This document shows positions 1-9,737 of a DNA stretch of 11,222 bases, in pieces (position 1 is the stretch's first letter; each line of letters begins with the position of its first letter). Made by a program: the position numbers and the translations under genes. Below the pieces are notes generated by a model. The model was not told where the DNA came from. It saw nothing but the letters and a program-made list of their open reading frames with translations, and did not search any database. This DNA comes from an uncultured Verrucomicrobiales bacterium (lineage in GTDB: Bacteria > Verrucomicrobiota > Verrucomicrobiia > Verrucomicrobiales > Akkermansiaceae), in assembly GCA_937952875.1 (NCBI GenBank), contig CALFDI010000307.1:1-11222 (forward strand). Direction: 5' to 3'.

Positions 1-1
1 A

Positions 2-1042
2 ACTCAGGGCGCAGGATCTGGTCGCCAGCCTGGAGATTTCATTAACCGTGTAAATAACCGCTCAGTTAATCCATCAGCAACTGGTGGAACGTCGACGACT
101 CAAGGCATCCTTACATCAGGTAATCGTTCAGGCGATTTCGCGATTGATAGTAATAGCATTGATGCAGTCCTGAACAATCCAAACCGCTCTGCTCAGGCAA
201 GTAACGTTGCACCAGGTATTCTTTCACTGACTGGTCTTTTCACAGATGGCCAGGTTCAGATGATTTTACGTGGACTTCAGCAAAAGCGCGGAACTGATAT
301 CATGACCGCACCGAGCGTTCTGGCTAAGTCAGGACAAGTGGCGACGATTGAGATCATTCGTGAGTTTATCTACCCAACTGAGTATGAACCACCAGAGCTT
401 CCAAACCGTGTTGGTATCGGCGGTGGTTTCGGTGGCGGCGGTGTTGTTAACCCACTTAACCCATTCGGCGGTGGCCAGCAGGCACAGAGTGCAGGTATTT
501 TCCCTGTCACACCTGCAACACCTACAGCATTCGAAACTCGTAACACTGGTGTAACTCTCGAGATCGAGCCAACACTTGGTGCTGATGATTACACAATCAA
601 TCTCCGCTTTGTGCCTGAGATCGTTGAGTTCGAAGGATTCGTAAACTACGGTTCACCGATTCAGTCACCTGGAACAGATGCCTTTGGTAATCCATCTCCA
701 GTCACAATCACTGAAAACCGTATTGAGCAGCCTGTCTTCTCAGCACGTCGTGTGAACACAAGTCTCACTATCTATGATGGTCACACTGTTGCAGTTGGTG
801 GCTTGATGCGCGAAGATGTTCAGAATGTGGAAGATCAGGTGCCTATCCTTGGTGATATCCCAATCATTGGACGTCTCTTCCAGACAAAGGCGGAGAATCG
901 TATTAAGTCCAACCTCATCATCTTCGTTACTGCTGAGATCATTGATCCAACTGGGCGTCGTCTTCAGGGTGGTGGAGTCTCTGCGAGCGAACTCAATACT
1001 AGTGGAGGTGGTTCAGGTATTCTTCCTGAACTTGGATTATAA
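2..1042 (+). CDS. Secretin, C-terminal part (type IV pilus / type II secretion outer-membrane channel, Amuc_1098-like), 5' truncated
   Basis: Secretins form the multimeric outer-membrane pore of type II secretion and type IV pilus machines. The frame is open from base 2 with no start, so only the last 346 residues are present. Residues 1 to about 75 are a Ser/Asn/Gly-rich linker. The secretin beta-barrel domain follows, beginning around GLQQKRGTDIMTAPSV (about 91-106). A Gly-rich insert lies at about 136-160. The family hallmark VPILGDIPIIGRLF sits at about 280-293, followed by a hydrophobic strand (SNLIIFVTAEI). The tail is Gly/Ser-rich. The segment YPTEYEPPELPN and the TPATPTAFETRNTGVTLEIEP stretch recall, from memory, the secretins of Verrucomicrobiota pilus loci (Amuc_1098 family); that subfamily assignment is less certain than 'secretin'. 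It ends before a strong terminator, so it is probably the last gene of its operon. Upstream pilus-assembly genes would be expected outside the window. Confidence 0.9.
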   Translation, partial: TQGAGSGRQPGDFINRVNNRSVNPSATGGTSTTQGILTSGNRSGDFAIDSNSIDAVLNNPNRSAQASNVAPGILSLTGLFTDGQVQMILRGLQQKRGTDIMTAPSVLAKSGQVATIEIIREFIYPTEYEPPELPNRVGIGGGFGGGGVVNPLNPFGGGQQAQSAGIFPVTPATPTAFETRNTGVTLEIEPTLGADDYTINLRFVPEIVEFEGFVNYGSPIQSPGTDAFGNPSPVTITENRIEQPVFSARRVNTSLTIYDGHTVAVGGLMREDVQNVEDQVPILGDIPIIGRLFQTKAENRIKSNLIIFVTAEIIDPTGRRLQGGGVSASELNTSGGGSGILPELGL

Positions 1043-1065
1043 TTCTCAATTCTAAGAATTTTTAC

Positions 1066-1097
1066 AAAAGCCGTTCTCTGATGAGGACGGCTTTTTT
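1066..1097 (+). terminator. Intrinsic terminator of the secretin gene
   Basis: The arms AAAAGCCGTTCTC and GAGGACGGCTTTT (1066-1078 and 1083-1095) form a 13-bp stem with one G-T wobble around a TGAT tetraloop. A run of six T (1092-1097) starts within the 3' arm. It lies 23 bp after the secretin stop codon and before coaE, so it separates the two transcription units. Confidence 0.9.
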
Positions 1098-1098
1098 G

Positions 1099-1128
1099 TT
1101 TATATAAGCTGCTATGACGAACTATAAT
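1099..1128 (+). promoter_or_regulatory. Possible promoter for coaE-rho-rnd
   Basis: A perfect TATAAT lies at 1123-1128, with a weak -35-like TTTATA at 1099-1104 (18-bp spacer), just after the upstream terminator. If used, transcription would start near 1135, only a few bases before the coaE ATG and inside or after its AAGGA ribosome-binding site. That is an awkward fit, so this is only a candidate. Confidence 0.3.
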
Positions 1129-1130
1129 TG

Positions 1131-1135
1131 AAGGA
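1131..1135 (+). promoter_or_regulatory. Shine-Dalgarno site of coaE
   Basis: AAGGA precedes the double ATG. It is the only clear Shine-Dalgarno-like sequence I found in front of a gene in this window. Its spacing (3 versus 6 bases) favours the second ATG at 1142. Confidence 0.6.
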
Positions 1136-1138
1136 ACG

Positions 1139-1771
1139 ATGATGCAGAGTGATGAGCAGATAAAGTTAACATTAGCACTCACTGGAGGCATTGCTTCAGG
1201 CAAGTCGACGGCTGCTAATCTCTTGAAGACTTTCATCCCGGAACTCGAATTCTTTGATTGCGATTCTGAAGTAAGATCATTGCTAGACTCTGATTCTGCG
1301 ACTCATGAAGCACTTTTAGAAGAATTCGGTCCAGAAGTGATCACTCATGAAGGGAGAGCGAATCGATCTTACTTACGAGAATTAACCTTTGCTCGACCTA
1401 CTCATCGTAAAGCTCTTGAAAATATTCTCCATCCACGTGTGCGTGAGGAATGTCTTGCAAGGAAGGCAGATTGGTTTAAATCAAAGATGTCATCAGTGTT
1501 CGTTGCAGATGTTCCGCTTCTCTTTGAGAACAGCTTTGATTTTGGTTATGACCACAGTGTTGTGGTAGCAGTTTCACGCGAAACTCAGATAACTCGCCTT
1601 AAAGCGCGTAACGGATTTGACGATGATTTAATTTCCAGAATTCTATCGGCTCAACTCAGTGTAGAAGAGAAGATAAAGCGAGCCTCATTCGTTCTCTGGA
1701 ATGAAGGACCGAAACGTGTCTTAGAGTCACAAATACGGTCTTTGATACACCATTTAAACACACATGAGTGA
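1139..1771 (+). CDS. coaE: Dephospho-CoA kinase
   Basis: Catalyses the last step of coenzyme A synthesis, the ATP-dependent phosphorylation of the 3'-hydroxyl of dephospho-CoA, in the cytoplasm. The 210-residue length is normal for CoaE. The P-loop GGIASGKST is at residues 16-24. The conserved Asp region (FFDCDSEVRSLL, about 38-49) follows, then the LHPRV motif, the VPLLFE motif of the CoA-binding lid region, and the ARNGF...SRILSAQ segment with the conserved Arg and Gln of the ATP-side lid. The final FVLWNEG fits the family's ADxVIxN element, with Ser in place of Asp. Two consecutive ATG codons occur (1139 and 1142). The AAGGA at 1131-1135 is 3 bases from the first and 6 from the second, so translation may really begin at 1142. 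The 3' end overlaps rho by 8 bp, which suggests cotranscription and translational coupling. Confidence 0.95.
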   Translation: MMQSDEQIKLTLALTGGIASGKSTAANLLKTFIPELEFFDCDSEVRSLLDSDSATHEALLEEFGPEVITHEGRANRSYLRELTFARPTHRKALENILHPRVREECLARKADWFKSKMSSVFVADVPLLFENSFDFGYDHSVVVAVSRETQITRLKARNGFDDDLISRILSAQLSVEEKIKRASFVLWNEGPKRVLESQIRSLIHHLNTHE

Positions 1772-3104
1772 AGATACCGAAATTCCGGAAGCACCGGAAA
1801 CCGAAGCAACAGCTACTGCTGAAAAAGTTGAGCCTACATATGACATTCCAAAGCTAGTGAATGTTAACGATCTGAGAGCACTCCCGCTCCCCGAACTATA
1901 TGTTCTCTTGGAGGCTCTGCCTATTCGCATCCCTGCTAATGCCACGAAAGCTCAACTCGTCTACGAACTCGTTTCCTTTTACCTCAAAGAGGGAAGCGAG
2001 TGCCAAGTGACAGGAATCGTAGAAAGATCTAAAGAAGCATTCGGTATGCTGCGTGATCCACTCCGTTCATTCAAAGTCTCTGCTGATGACATTTATATCC
2101 AAGGTCAGATGCTCTCAGAGTTTGGAGTTTGTATGGGGCAGATCATTACTGTTTCATTGCGTCCTTCACGAGGGCGTGATAAATACCTCGCCGCAGATTC
2201 TATCATTACTATAGATGGAGTAGCAGCTGAAGATTTTAAAAAGCCTAAGGACTTTGATCAGCTGACTGCCATGTTTCCAGATAAACGCTTTGTCTTAGAG
2301 CGTGGAAAGGAAGGCCCTGTGTCTGTGCGTGTCGTGGATTTGGTCGCTCCATTAGGAAAGGGTCAACGCGGACTCATAGTTGCTCCACCACGTGGAGGAA
2401 AGACGATTCTCCTCAAGCAAATTGCAAAGTCTATTCAAGAAAACCATCCTGAATCTGAACTTGTTATTCTTCTACTAGATGAGCGTCCAGAGGAGGTCAC
2501 AGATTTTGAAGAAACAGTCGAGGCAACTGTGTATTCATCCACCTTTGATGAATCCCATATGCGGCACGCACAAGTCTCAGATCTTGCCCTTGAACGAGCC
2601 AAGCGTCTCGTCGAACAAGGGAAAGATGTCGTCTTACTTCTTGATTCTCTCACACGACTCGCTCGTGGGCATAATTCCGCTATCCGAGGCGGTCCTGTTG
2701 GCTCCGGCGGCATTAGCTCAAAGGCTCTGCAGCAAAGCCGTAAGTTCTTTAATGCTGCTCGTAATTGTGAAGAAGGCGGAAGCCTCACTATTCTAGCAAC
2801 GGCTCTCGTCGAAACAGAGAACCGTATGGACGAGGTGATCTTCGAAGAATTCAAGGGCACAGGAAATATGGAGATCAAACTCGATCAAGAGCTTGCTGAA
2901 CGTCGAGTCTGGCCAGCTATTCATATTCCGCAGAGTGGCACTCGGAATGATGACCGCTTATATCATAAAGACGAAATGGCGAAGGTGTTAGATATTCGTC
3001 GTCAGTTGTCTCAGCTTCCAGTTGGAGATGCGATTATGATGCTGATTAAGAATCTCGATCGCACGTCTACGAATGCTGAACTCCTCCTCTCTGGAATTCG
3101 TTAA
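1764..3104 (+). CDS. rho: Transcription termination factor Rho
   Basis: Hexameric RNA-dependent ATPase/translocase that ends transcription. The length is 446 residues against 419 in E. coli; the excess is mainly an acidic, Glu/Thr/Ala-rich N-terminal tail (1 to about 28). A helical N-terminal segment (about 31-78) and an OB-fold RNA-binding domain follow. The RNP1-like element is AFGMLR (92-97) where E. coli has GFGFLR; the RNA-contacting Tyr equivalents appear as Y111 and Y141. The motor domain carries Walker A PPRGGKT (208-214), the catalytic Glu in LLLDERPEEV (E240), Walker B DVVLLLD (288-294), the R-loop FKGTGN (363-368) and the arginine-finger motif SGTR (391-394). The Q-loop (about 305-316) is one residue shorter than in E. 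coli and lacks the usual Lys/Arg. The ATG overlaps the coaE stop in ATGAGTGA and has no Shine-Dalgarno sequence, so coupling to coaE translation is likely. Confidence 0.97.
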   Translation: MSEDTEIPEAPETEATATAEKVEPTYDIPKLVNVNDLRALPLPELYVLLEALPIRIPANATKAQLVYELVSFYLKEGSECQVTGIVERSKEAFGMLRDPLRSFKVSADDIYIQGQMLSEFGVCMGQIITVSLRPSRGRDKYLAADSIITIDGVAAEDFKKPKDFDQLTAMFPDKRFVLERGKEGPVSVRVVDLVAPLGKGQRGLIVAPPRGGKTILLKQIAKSIQENHPESELVILLLDERPEEVTDFEETVEATVYSSTFDESHMRHAQVSDLALERAKRLVEQGKDVVLLLDSLTRLARGHNSAIRGGPVGSGGISSKALQQSRKFFNAARNCEEGGSLTILATALVETENRMDEVIFEEFKGTGNMEIKLDQELAERRVWPAIHIPQSGTRNDDRLYHKDEMAKVLDIRRQLSQLPVGDAIMMLIKNLDRTSTNAELLLSGIR

Positions 3105-3122
3105 TCCTCACGGATAAATTCT

Positions 3123-4187
3123 ATGATAGAGACGAAGGAAGCATTGGACGCTTGGCTTGAGCCACTCCGCTCACAGAGTCAGCCAATCACAGCAGTTGAT
3201 ACAGAGGCTGATAGCCTCTACCGCTATTCAGAACGTTTATGTCTGGTGCAGATCAGTGATGGCACTCGGCATGAGCTGATTGATTCACTTGCGATCGATG
3301 ATTTAGGCATATTAGCTGATTTTTTAAAAACCAGCCACACATGGATGCACGGGGCAGACTACGATATGACGATGCTCTTACGCTCTATGGATGTCTGTCC
3401 TCCTGTCGTCTACGATACACAAGTAGGTGCACGCCTACTCGGAGCTCAGCGCTTTGGCTACGGGAATCTCGTAGAAGATTATCTCGGCATTACTTTAGAG
3501 AAAAGTTCGCAGAAGGCAGATTGGGGGAAACGTCCACTGACACCTAAGATGAGCGAGTATGCTCTAAACGATGTTGTCTACCTCTTCCCGTTGGCTGAGA
3601 AAATTGTCGCAGGTTTAAAGGAAAAAGGCCGCTACGAGTGGTTCGTCGAGAGCTGTGAAGCTGCTCGTGATAAAGTCCTTAATCGCACTGCTATAGAAAA
3701 TCCTGAGCCTTGGCGTATCAATGGAGCTGGCAAACTCAATTCTCGAGGCTTGTGCTATCTACGGGCTCTCTGGTATTGGCGAGATAAAGAAGCTGCTGAA
3801 TGGGATAGGCCATCCTACATGGTCATCACGAATAAGGAGATAATCCGCTGGTGTGATATACTCGCGAATGATGGGACAGTGAAAGTTCCGGATCGTTATC
3901 GGAATCAGCGGAGAAAGCGTCTCAATGACGCTCTGAATCAGGCGAAAGCTGAGCCTAAAGAAGATTGGCCTATTCGTCCAAAGGGGAAACGCCGTCGCTT
4001 AGATGATGAATTTGACGCGAGAGTCGCAGCGTTGCAAGCCATCCGCGACGCTCGAGCGAAAGAGCTCGAAATAGATCCATCGCTGATCATTGCCCGTGCA
4101 ACTATGGAGGCATTGTGCCTGCCAGGTGCGGAGGCTCAGCCAGAAGACCTTTTGTTGAATTGGCAACGGAATTTGCTCGGTCTTTAA
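3123..4187 (+). CDS. rnd: Ribonuclease D (DEDDy 3'-5' exoribonuclease with HRDC domains)
   Basis: RNase D trims the 3' ends of tRNA precursors and other structured RNAs. The 354-residue length is close to E. coli RNase D (375). The exonuclease domain occupies about 1-175. Exo I is VDTEAD (catalytic D26 and E28), Exo II is HGADYD (D81), and Exo III is Y146-x3-D150, the DEDDy form. All four acidic residues and the Tyr are present. HRDC1 covers about 190-265, including KLNSRGLCYLRALWYWRDKEA. HRDC2 covers about 290-354, including the ARAKELEIDPSLI segment. A very basic stretch (RPKGKRRR and RNQRRKR) links the two and probably contacts RNA. The ATG lies 17 bp after the rho stop with only a weak GGAT upstream, so it is probably translated from the coaE-rho-rnd transcript. 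I see no obvious strong terminator directly after it. Confidence 0.93.
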   Translation: MIETKEALDAWLEPLRSQSQPITAVDTEADSLYRYSERLCLVQISDGTRHELIDSLAIDDLGILADFLKTSHTWMHGADYDMTMLLRSMDVCPPVVYDTQVGARLLGAQRFGYGNLVEDYLGITLEKSSQKADWGKRPLTPKMSEYALNDVVYLFPLAEKIVAGLKEKGRYEWFVESCEAARDKVLNRTAIENPEPWRINGAGKLNSRGLCYLRALWYWRDKEAAEWDRPSYMVITNKEIIRWCDILANDGTVKVPDRYRNQRRKRLNDALNQAKAEPKEDWPIRPKGKRRRLDDEFDARVAALQAIRDARAKELEIDPSLIIARATMEALCLPGAEAQPEDLLLNWQRNLLGL

Positions 4188-4231
4188 ACGCGTTTTACCT
4201 GCAGCGCCTAACTCCCACGGGCTCATAAAAA

Positions 4232-4271
4232 GGAGTAAAATTCTTTTATAAAAACGATAAAATTTTACTCC
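4232..4271. repeat. AT-rich inverted repeat between rnd and gyrB (possible terminator or regulatory hairpin)
   Basis: GGAGTAAAATT (4232-4242) and AATTTTACTCC (4261-4271) form a perfect 11-bp inverted repeat. Four more pairs (TTAT 4246-4249 with ATAA 4257-4260) extend it across a 3-nt bulge, leaving a 7-nt loop. It is flanked by A runs on the + strand, so a U tract directly follows the stem only when read on the - strand. On + the next T run is at 4285-4291, too far for a classical terminator. It may weakly end the rnd transcript, act on antisense transcription, or be part of gyrB control. Confidence 0.5.
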
Positions 4272-4311
4272 AAAAAAGCCGTTATTTTTTTCCGAAACAC
4301 CTTGCCGTCAT

Positions 4312-6908
<2,597 letters not shown>

Positions 6909-6928
6909 TTAGTAACGAATACTAAATT

Positions 6929-6934
6929 TATAAT
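6929..6934 (+). promoter_or_regulatory. TATAAT element in the gyrB-gyrA gap
   Basis: The 37-bp AT-rich gap between gyrB and gyrA holds a perfect -10-like TATAAT ending 11 bp before the gyrA ATG, but no recognisable -35 box. It could be a minor internal promoter giving an almost leaderless gyrA transcript, or simply an unstructured AT-rich spacer that eases ribosome entry. No Shine-Dalgarno sequence is present in the gap. Confidence 0.25.
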
Positions 6935-6945
6935 AATATTTTCCA

Positions 6946-9564
6946 ATGGCTTCAGACGAAATTAAATCCATAAACGTTGAGGACGAAATGTCTCAATCGT
7001 TCCTCGAGTATTCGATGTCCGTGATCATTTCACGGGCTCTTCCAGATGCTCGAGACGGACTTAAACCCTCTCAAAGGCGTTTGCTCTATGCGATGCATAA
7101 TGACCTGTCTCTCTCTCCAGCTAAGGCGCACCTAAAGTGTGCGCGTATCGTTGGTGAGACGATGGGTAAGTATCACCCACATGGTGATTCTGCTATTTAT
7201 TCGACTCTCGTGAATATGGCTCAGCCATGGACACTGCGTGAAATACTCGTAGACGGGCAGGGGAACTTCGGCTCTGTCGAGGGTGATGCCGCTGCAGCTA
7301 TGCGATACACGGAGGCTCGCATGACTCACATGGGCTCTGCGATGCTGTCTGATTTAGAAAAAGAGACTGTCGATTTTCAAACAACATACGATGAGGTAGG
7401 AAAAGAGCCTGTCGTTCTTCCTGCTGCTATTCCTAATCTCCTAGTAAATGGAGGAACAGGTATTGCAGTTGGTATGGCGACAAACATCCCATCTCATAAC
7501 TTAGGTGAGGTGATCGATGGAGTTTGCGCTCGCATTGATAATCCAGAGATTACTCTGGAGGAGATGAAACAGTATATCAAAGGGCCTGACTTCGCTGTGA
7601 AATGTCAGATCCGTGGATTTAAAGGCATTGATAGTTACTTCTCCACAGGCCGTGGTAGCATAAAGATGCGCGGCTACATGGAGGTTTCAGAGAGTCCGAC
7701 TGGAGCTTCTATCATAACCATTACAGATGTGCCTCACGGTGTGAACCGCGCGACCCTCCAGGTTCGTATAGCTGAGCTCGTCAGAGAGAAGGTTCTGACT
7801 GACATTTCAGGTATGCGCGATCTCTCGGATGAGAATACGTGCATTGAGATCACACTTAAGCGTGACGCTCGCCCGCAAGTTGTCGTCAATAATTTGTATA
7901 AACTTACAGCAATGGAGACGTCATTCGGCGTAAACATGCTTGCGATTCACAATCGTCGCCCTAAGCAGTTAGGTCTGTTAGATGCGCTTGACGCTTACAT
8001 CGAACATCGCCGCGAGGTTGTCATTCGCCGCACGCGTTATCTCTTAAAGAAAGCTGAAAATCGTGCTGAAGTGCTTGAAGCGTTTCTCTTAGCTCTTGGC
8101 CATCTTGATGACTTTATCAAAATCATTCGCGGGTCAAAAAACCGTGATGAAGCACGCGCTAAACTGAAAGCCTATGACTTCCCAGTCGCTACAGCGGAAC
8201 AGCTAGGCATTCTTATTCGTGATCAACCATCTGTGCAGAATGGTCGTTACGTCTTCACTGAGCGTCAGGTCAATAGTATCTTAGAGCTTCGTCTTTATCA
8301 GCTCACAGCAATGGAGCAAGATAAGGTAAAAGGGGACTACGATGCTGTTCTCGAAGAGATCAAAGACTTCCTCGATATCCTAGCAAAAGAATCTCGCGTG
8401 CTCGCGATTATTAAAGACGAATTACTAGAGATTAAGGAAAAGCATGCTACGCCGCGCCGCTGTGAAATTGTCCCTGATGATGGTGAAATTGCCATTGAAG
8501 ATCTCATTGCGAACGAAGGCATGATCGTGACGCTCTCTCATCGCGGAAATATTAAGCGCACTCCTGCTAGTGAATATCGCACGCAGGCGCGTGGAGGTAA
8601 GGGTGTGAAGGGGCTTCAGACGAAGCTAGCGAACCAAGATGAAGAAGATTTTGTCGAGCATCTCTTCTCTGCTGCCGCTCACGATTATCTCATGTTCTTT
8701 ACGAACACTGGCCGTGTCTATGTGGAGAGGGTATACCAACTTCCTGAAGGCTCTCGTGCCTCTAAGGGCCGCTCTATTAATAATGTCCTCAATCTACAGG
8801 CTGAAGAAAAAATCGCTGCGACTCTTCGTCTAGAGCGTCGCTTGGATGAAGATGGGAATGACGCTACCTTCGGTGAAGGTAGTGGTTACGTCCTCTTTGC
8901 GACTCGAAGTGGTCGAGTGAAGAAGACAAGTCTAGATGACTTCAAGAATTACCGGAAAGATGGTATTATCGCGATTAAGTTAGATGAAGGAAATGAGCTG
9001 ATCGATGTGCGCCTGACTTCAGGTAATGACGAAGCAGTTCTCGTGACACGTAAGGGTCTCAGCCTTCGCTTTAATGAAGAGCAGGCACGCGCGATGGGTC
9101 GAAATACTGGCGGTGTCCGTGGCATACGCCCAGGTGAAGATGATTACGTCGTAGGGCTCTGTCTCGTAAATCCAGATGCTAGACTTCTAGTCGCTTCTGA
9201 AAATGGCTTAGGTAAGCGTTCTAGCTTCGATGACTACAGATCACAGACACGTGGTGGTAAGGGTATCATTACCATGAAGTGCACAGAAAAGACAGGTGAT
9301 GTGATCGGAGCTGCATCCGTTCGTGAAGACGAAGAGCTGATGATGATGACATCTGATGGACAGTCTATCCGTATCAAAATCGATACTATCCGTGAGACAG
9401 GAAGAAATGCTCAAGGCGTAAAGCTCGTTACACTGAAAGATGGTGAGAAGCTAAATAGCATCGCTCGTGTTGTCGCTGAAGATGAAGACGATGAAACTGG
9501 TTTGAATGAGAGCAACTCAGATGAAGGTCCGGAGATGAATTCTTCCGCAGCTGAAGAGAGTTAA
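6946..9564 (+). CDS. gyrA: DNA gyrase subunit A
   Basis: DNA cleavage and rejoining subunit of gyrase; 872 residues (E. coli 875). The N-terminal winged-helix/tower domain holds the active-site Tyr121 in AAAMRYTEARM, with its Arg partner R120. The quinolone-resistance region reads GKYHPHGDSAIYS: Ser82 matches E. coli Ser83, but the Asp87 position is Ser86. A coiled-coil and exit-gate domain precedes the C-terminal beta-pinwheel. That domain carries the GyrA box QARGGKG (547-553) needed for DNA wrapping and a second box-like QTRGGKG (767-773). The GyrA box and the neighbouring gyrB mark this as gyrase rather than ParC. The protein ends in an acidic, Asp/Glu/Ser/Asn-rich tail (from about 844), as in many GyrA proteins. 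It probably shares a transcript with gyrB and ends at a strong intrinsic terminator. The start is chosen at the conserved MASDEIKSINVEDEM context. Confidence 0.98.
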   Translation: MASDEIKSINVEDEMSQSFLEYSMSVIISRALPDARDGLKPSQRRLLYAMHNDLSLSPAKAHLKCARIVGETMGKYHPHGDSAIYSTLVNMAQPWTLREILVDGQGNFGSVEGDAAAAMRYTEARMTHMGSAMLSDLEKETVDFQTTYDEVGKEPVVLPAAIPNLLVNGGTGIAVGMATNIPSHNLGEVIDGVCARIDNPEITLEEMKQYIKGPDFAVKCQIRGFKGIDSYFSTGRGSIKMRGYMEVSESPTGASIITITDVPHGVNRATLQVRIAELVREKVLTDISGMRDLSDENTCIEITLKRDARPQVVVNNLYKLTAMETSFGVNMLAIHNRRPKQLGLLDALDAYIEHRREVVIRRTRYLLKKAENRAEVLEAFLLALGHLDDFIKIIRGSKNRDEARAKLKAYDFPVATAEQLGILIRDQPSVQNGRYVFTERQVNSILELRLYQLTAMEQDKVKGDYDAVLEEIKDFLDILAKESRVLAIIKDELLEIKEKHATPRRCEIVPDDGEIAIEDLIANEGMIVTLSHRGNIKRTPASEYRTQARGGKGVKGLQTKLANQDEEDFVEHLFSAAAHDYLMFFTNTGRVYVERVYQLPEGSRASKGRSINNVLNLQAEEKIAATLRLERRLDEDGNDATFGEGSGYVLFATRSGRVKKTSLDDFKNYRKDGIIAIKLDEGNELIDVRLTSGNDEAVLVTRKGLSLRFNEEQARAMGRNTGGVRGIRPGEDDYVVGLCLVNPDARLLVASENGLGKRSSFDDYRSQTRGGKGIITMKCTEKTGDVIGAASVREDEELMMMTSDGQSIRIKIDTIRETGRNAQGVKLVTLKDGEKLNSIARVVAEDEDDETGLNESNSDEGPEMNSSAAEES

Positions 9565-9585
9565 ATTGCGTTCTAAAAATCATTC

Positions 9586-9622
9586 AAAAAGTTTACATCC
9601 TAGCGGGTGTAAACTTTTTTTT
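9586..9622 (+). terminator. Intrinsic terminator of gyrB-gyrA
   Basis: AAAAAGTTTACATCC (9586-9600) pairs with GGGTGTAAACTTTTT (9605-9619) in a 15-bp stem with one wobble and a TAGC tetraloop. The run of eight T at 9615-9622 begins in the stem. It sits 21 bp after the gyrA stop. Confidence 0.92.
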
Positions 9623-9677
9623 GAGGGTTGTAAGAAGTCAAATCTGTTAGATCTGTATCATTAATCATCCTCTCCCC

Positions 9678-9683
9678 TATACT
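9678..9683 (+). promoter_or_regulatory. Possible -10 element for the DUF1080 gene
   Basis: TATACT lies in the gap after the gyrA terminator, 54 bp before the preferred ATG (9738) and 18 bp before the alternative ATG (9702). No good -35 box is seen at the usual distance (about 9654-9660). The rest of 9623-9737 shows nothing else I can support. Confidence 0.25.
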
Positions 9684-9737
9684 GTTGTCTAGGCATTCAA
9701 TATGAAGAGTTCCACATTAGATACGTATTGTCTAATT

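Noticed and set aside
964..1236. Minus-strand open frame spanning the secretin end, terminator and coaE start
   Set aside because: It crosses a strong terminator and two well-supported + genes; no recognisable protein features.
2435..2878. 147-codon minus-strand open frame inside rho
   Set aside because: It lies entirely opposite the conserved Rho ATPase domain, has a Ser/Arg-rich composition typical of antisense frames, and resembles no family I recognise.
4272..4291. A6-GCCGTTA-T7 as an intrinsic terminator of rnd
   Set aside because: The possible stem is only A-T pairs with no GC core; it is too weak to call by itself. It resembles the left arm of a terminator like that at 1066 but has no matching right arm.
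9241..9264. Second GyrA-box-like motif QTRGGKG in the GyrA C-terminal domain as a novelty
   Set aside because: A similar second motif occurs in other GyrA proteins such as that of Bacillus subtilis, so it is not unusual.
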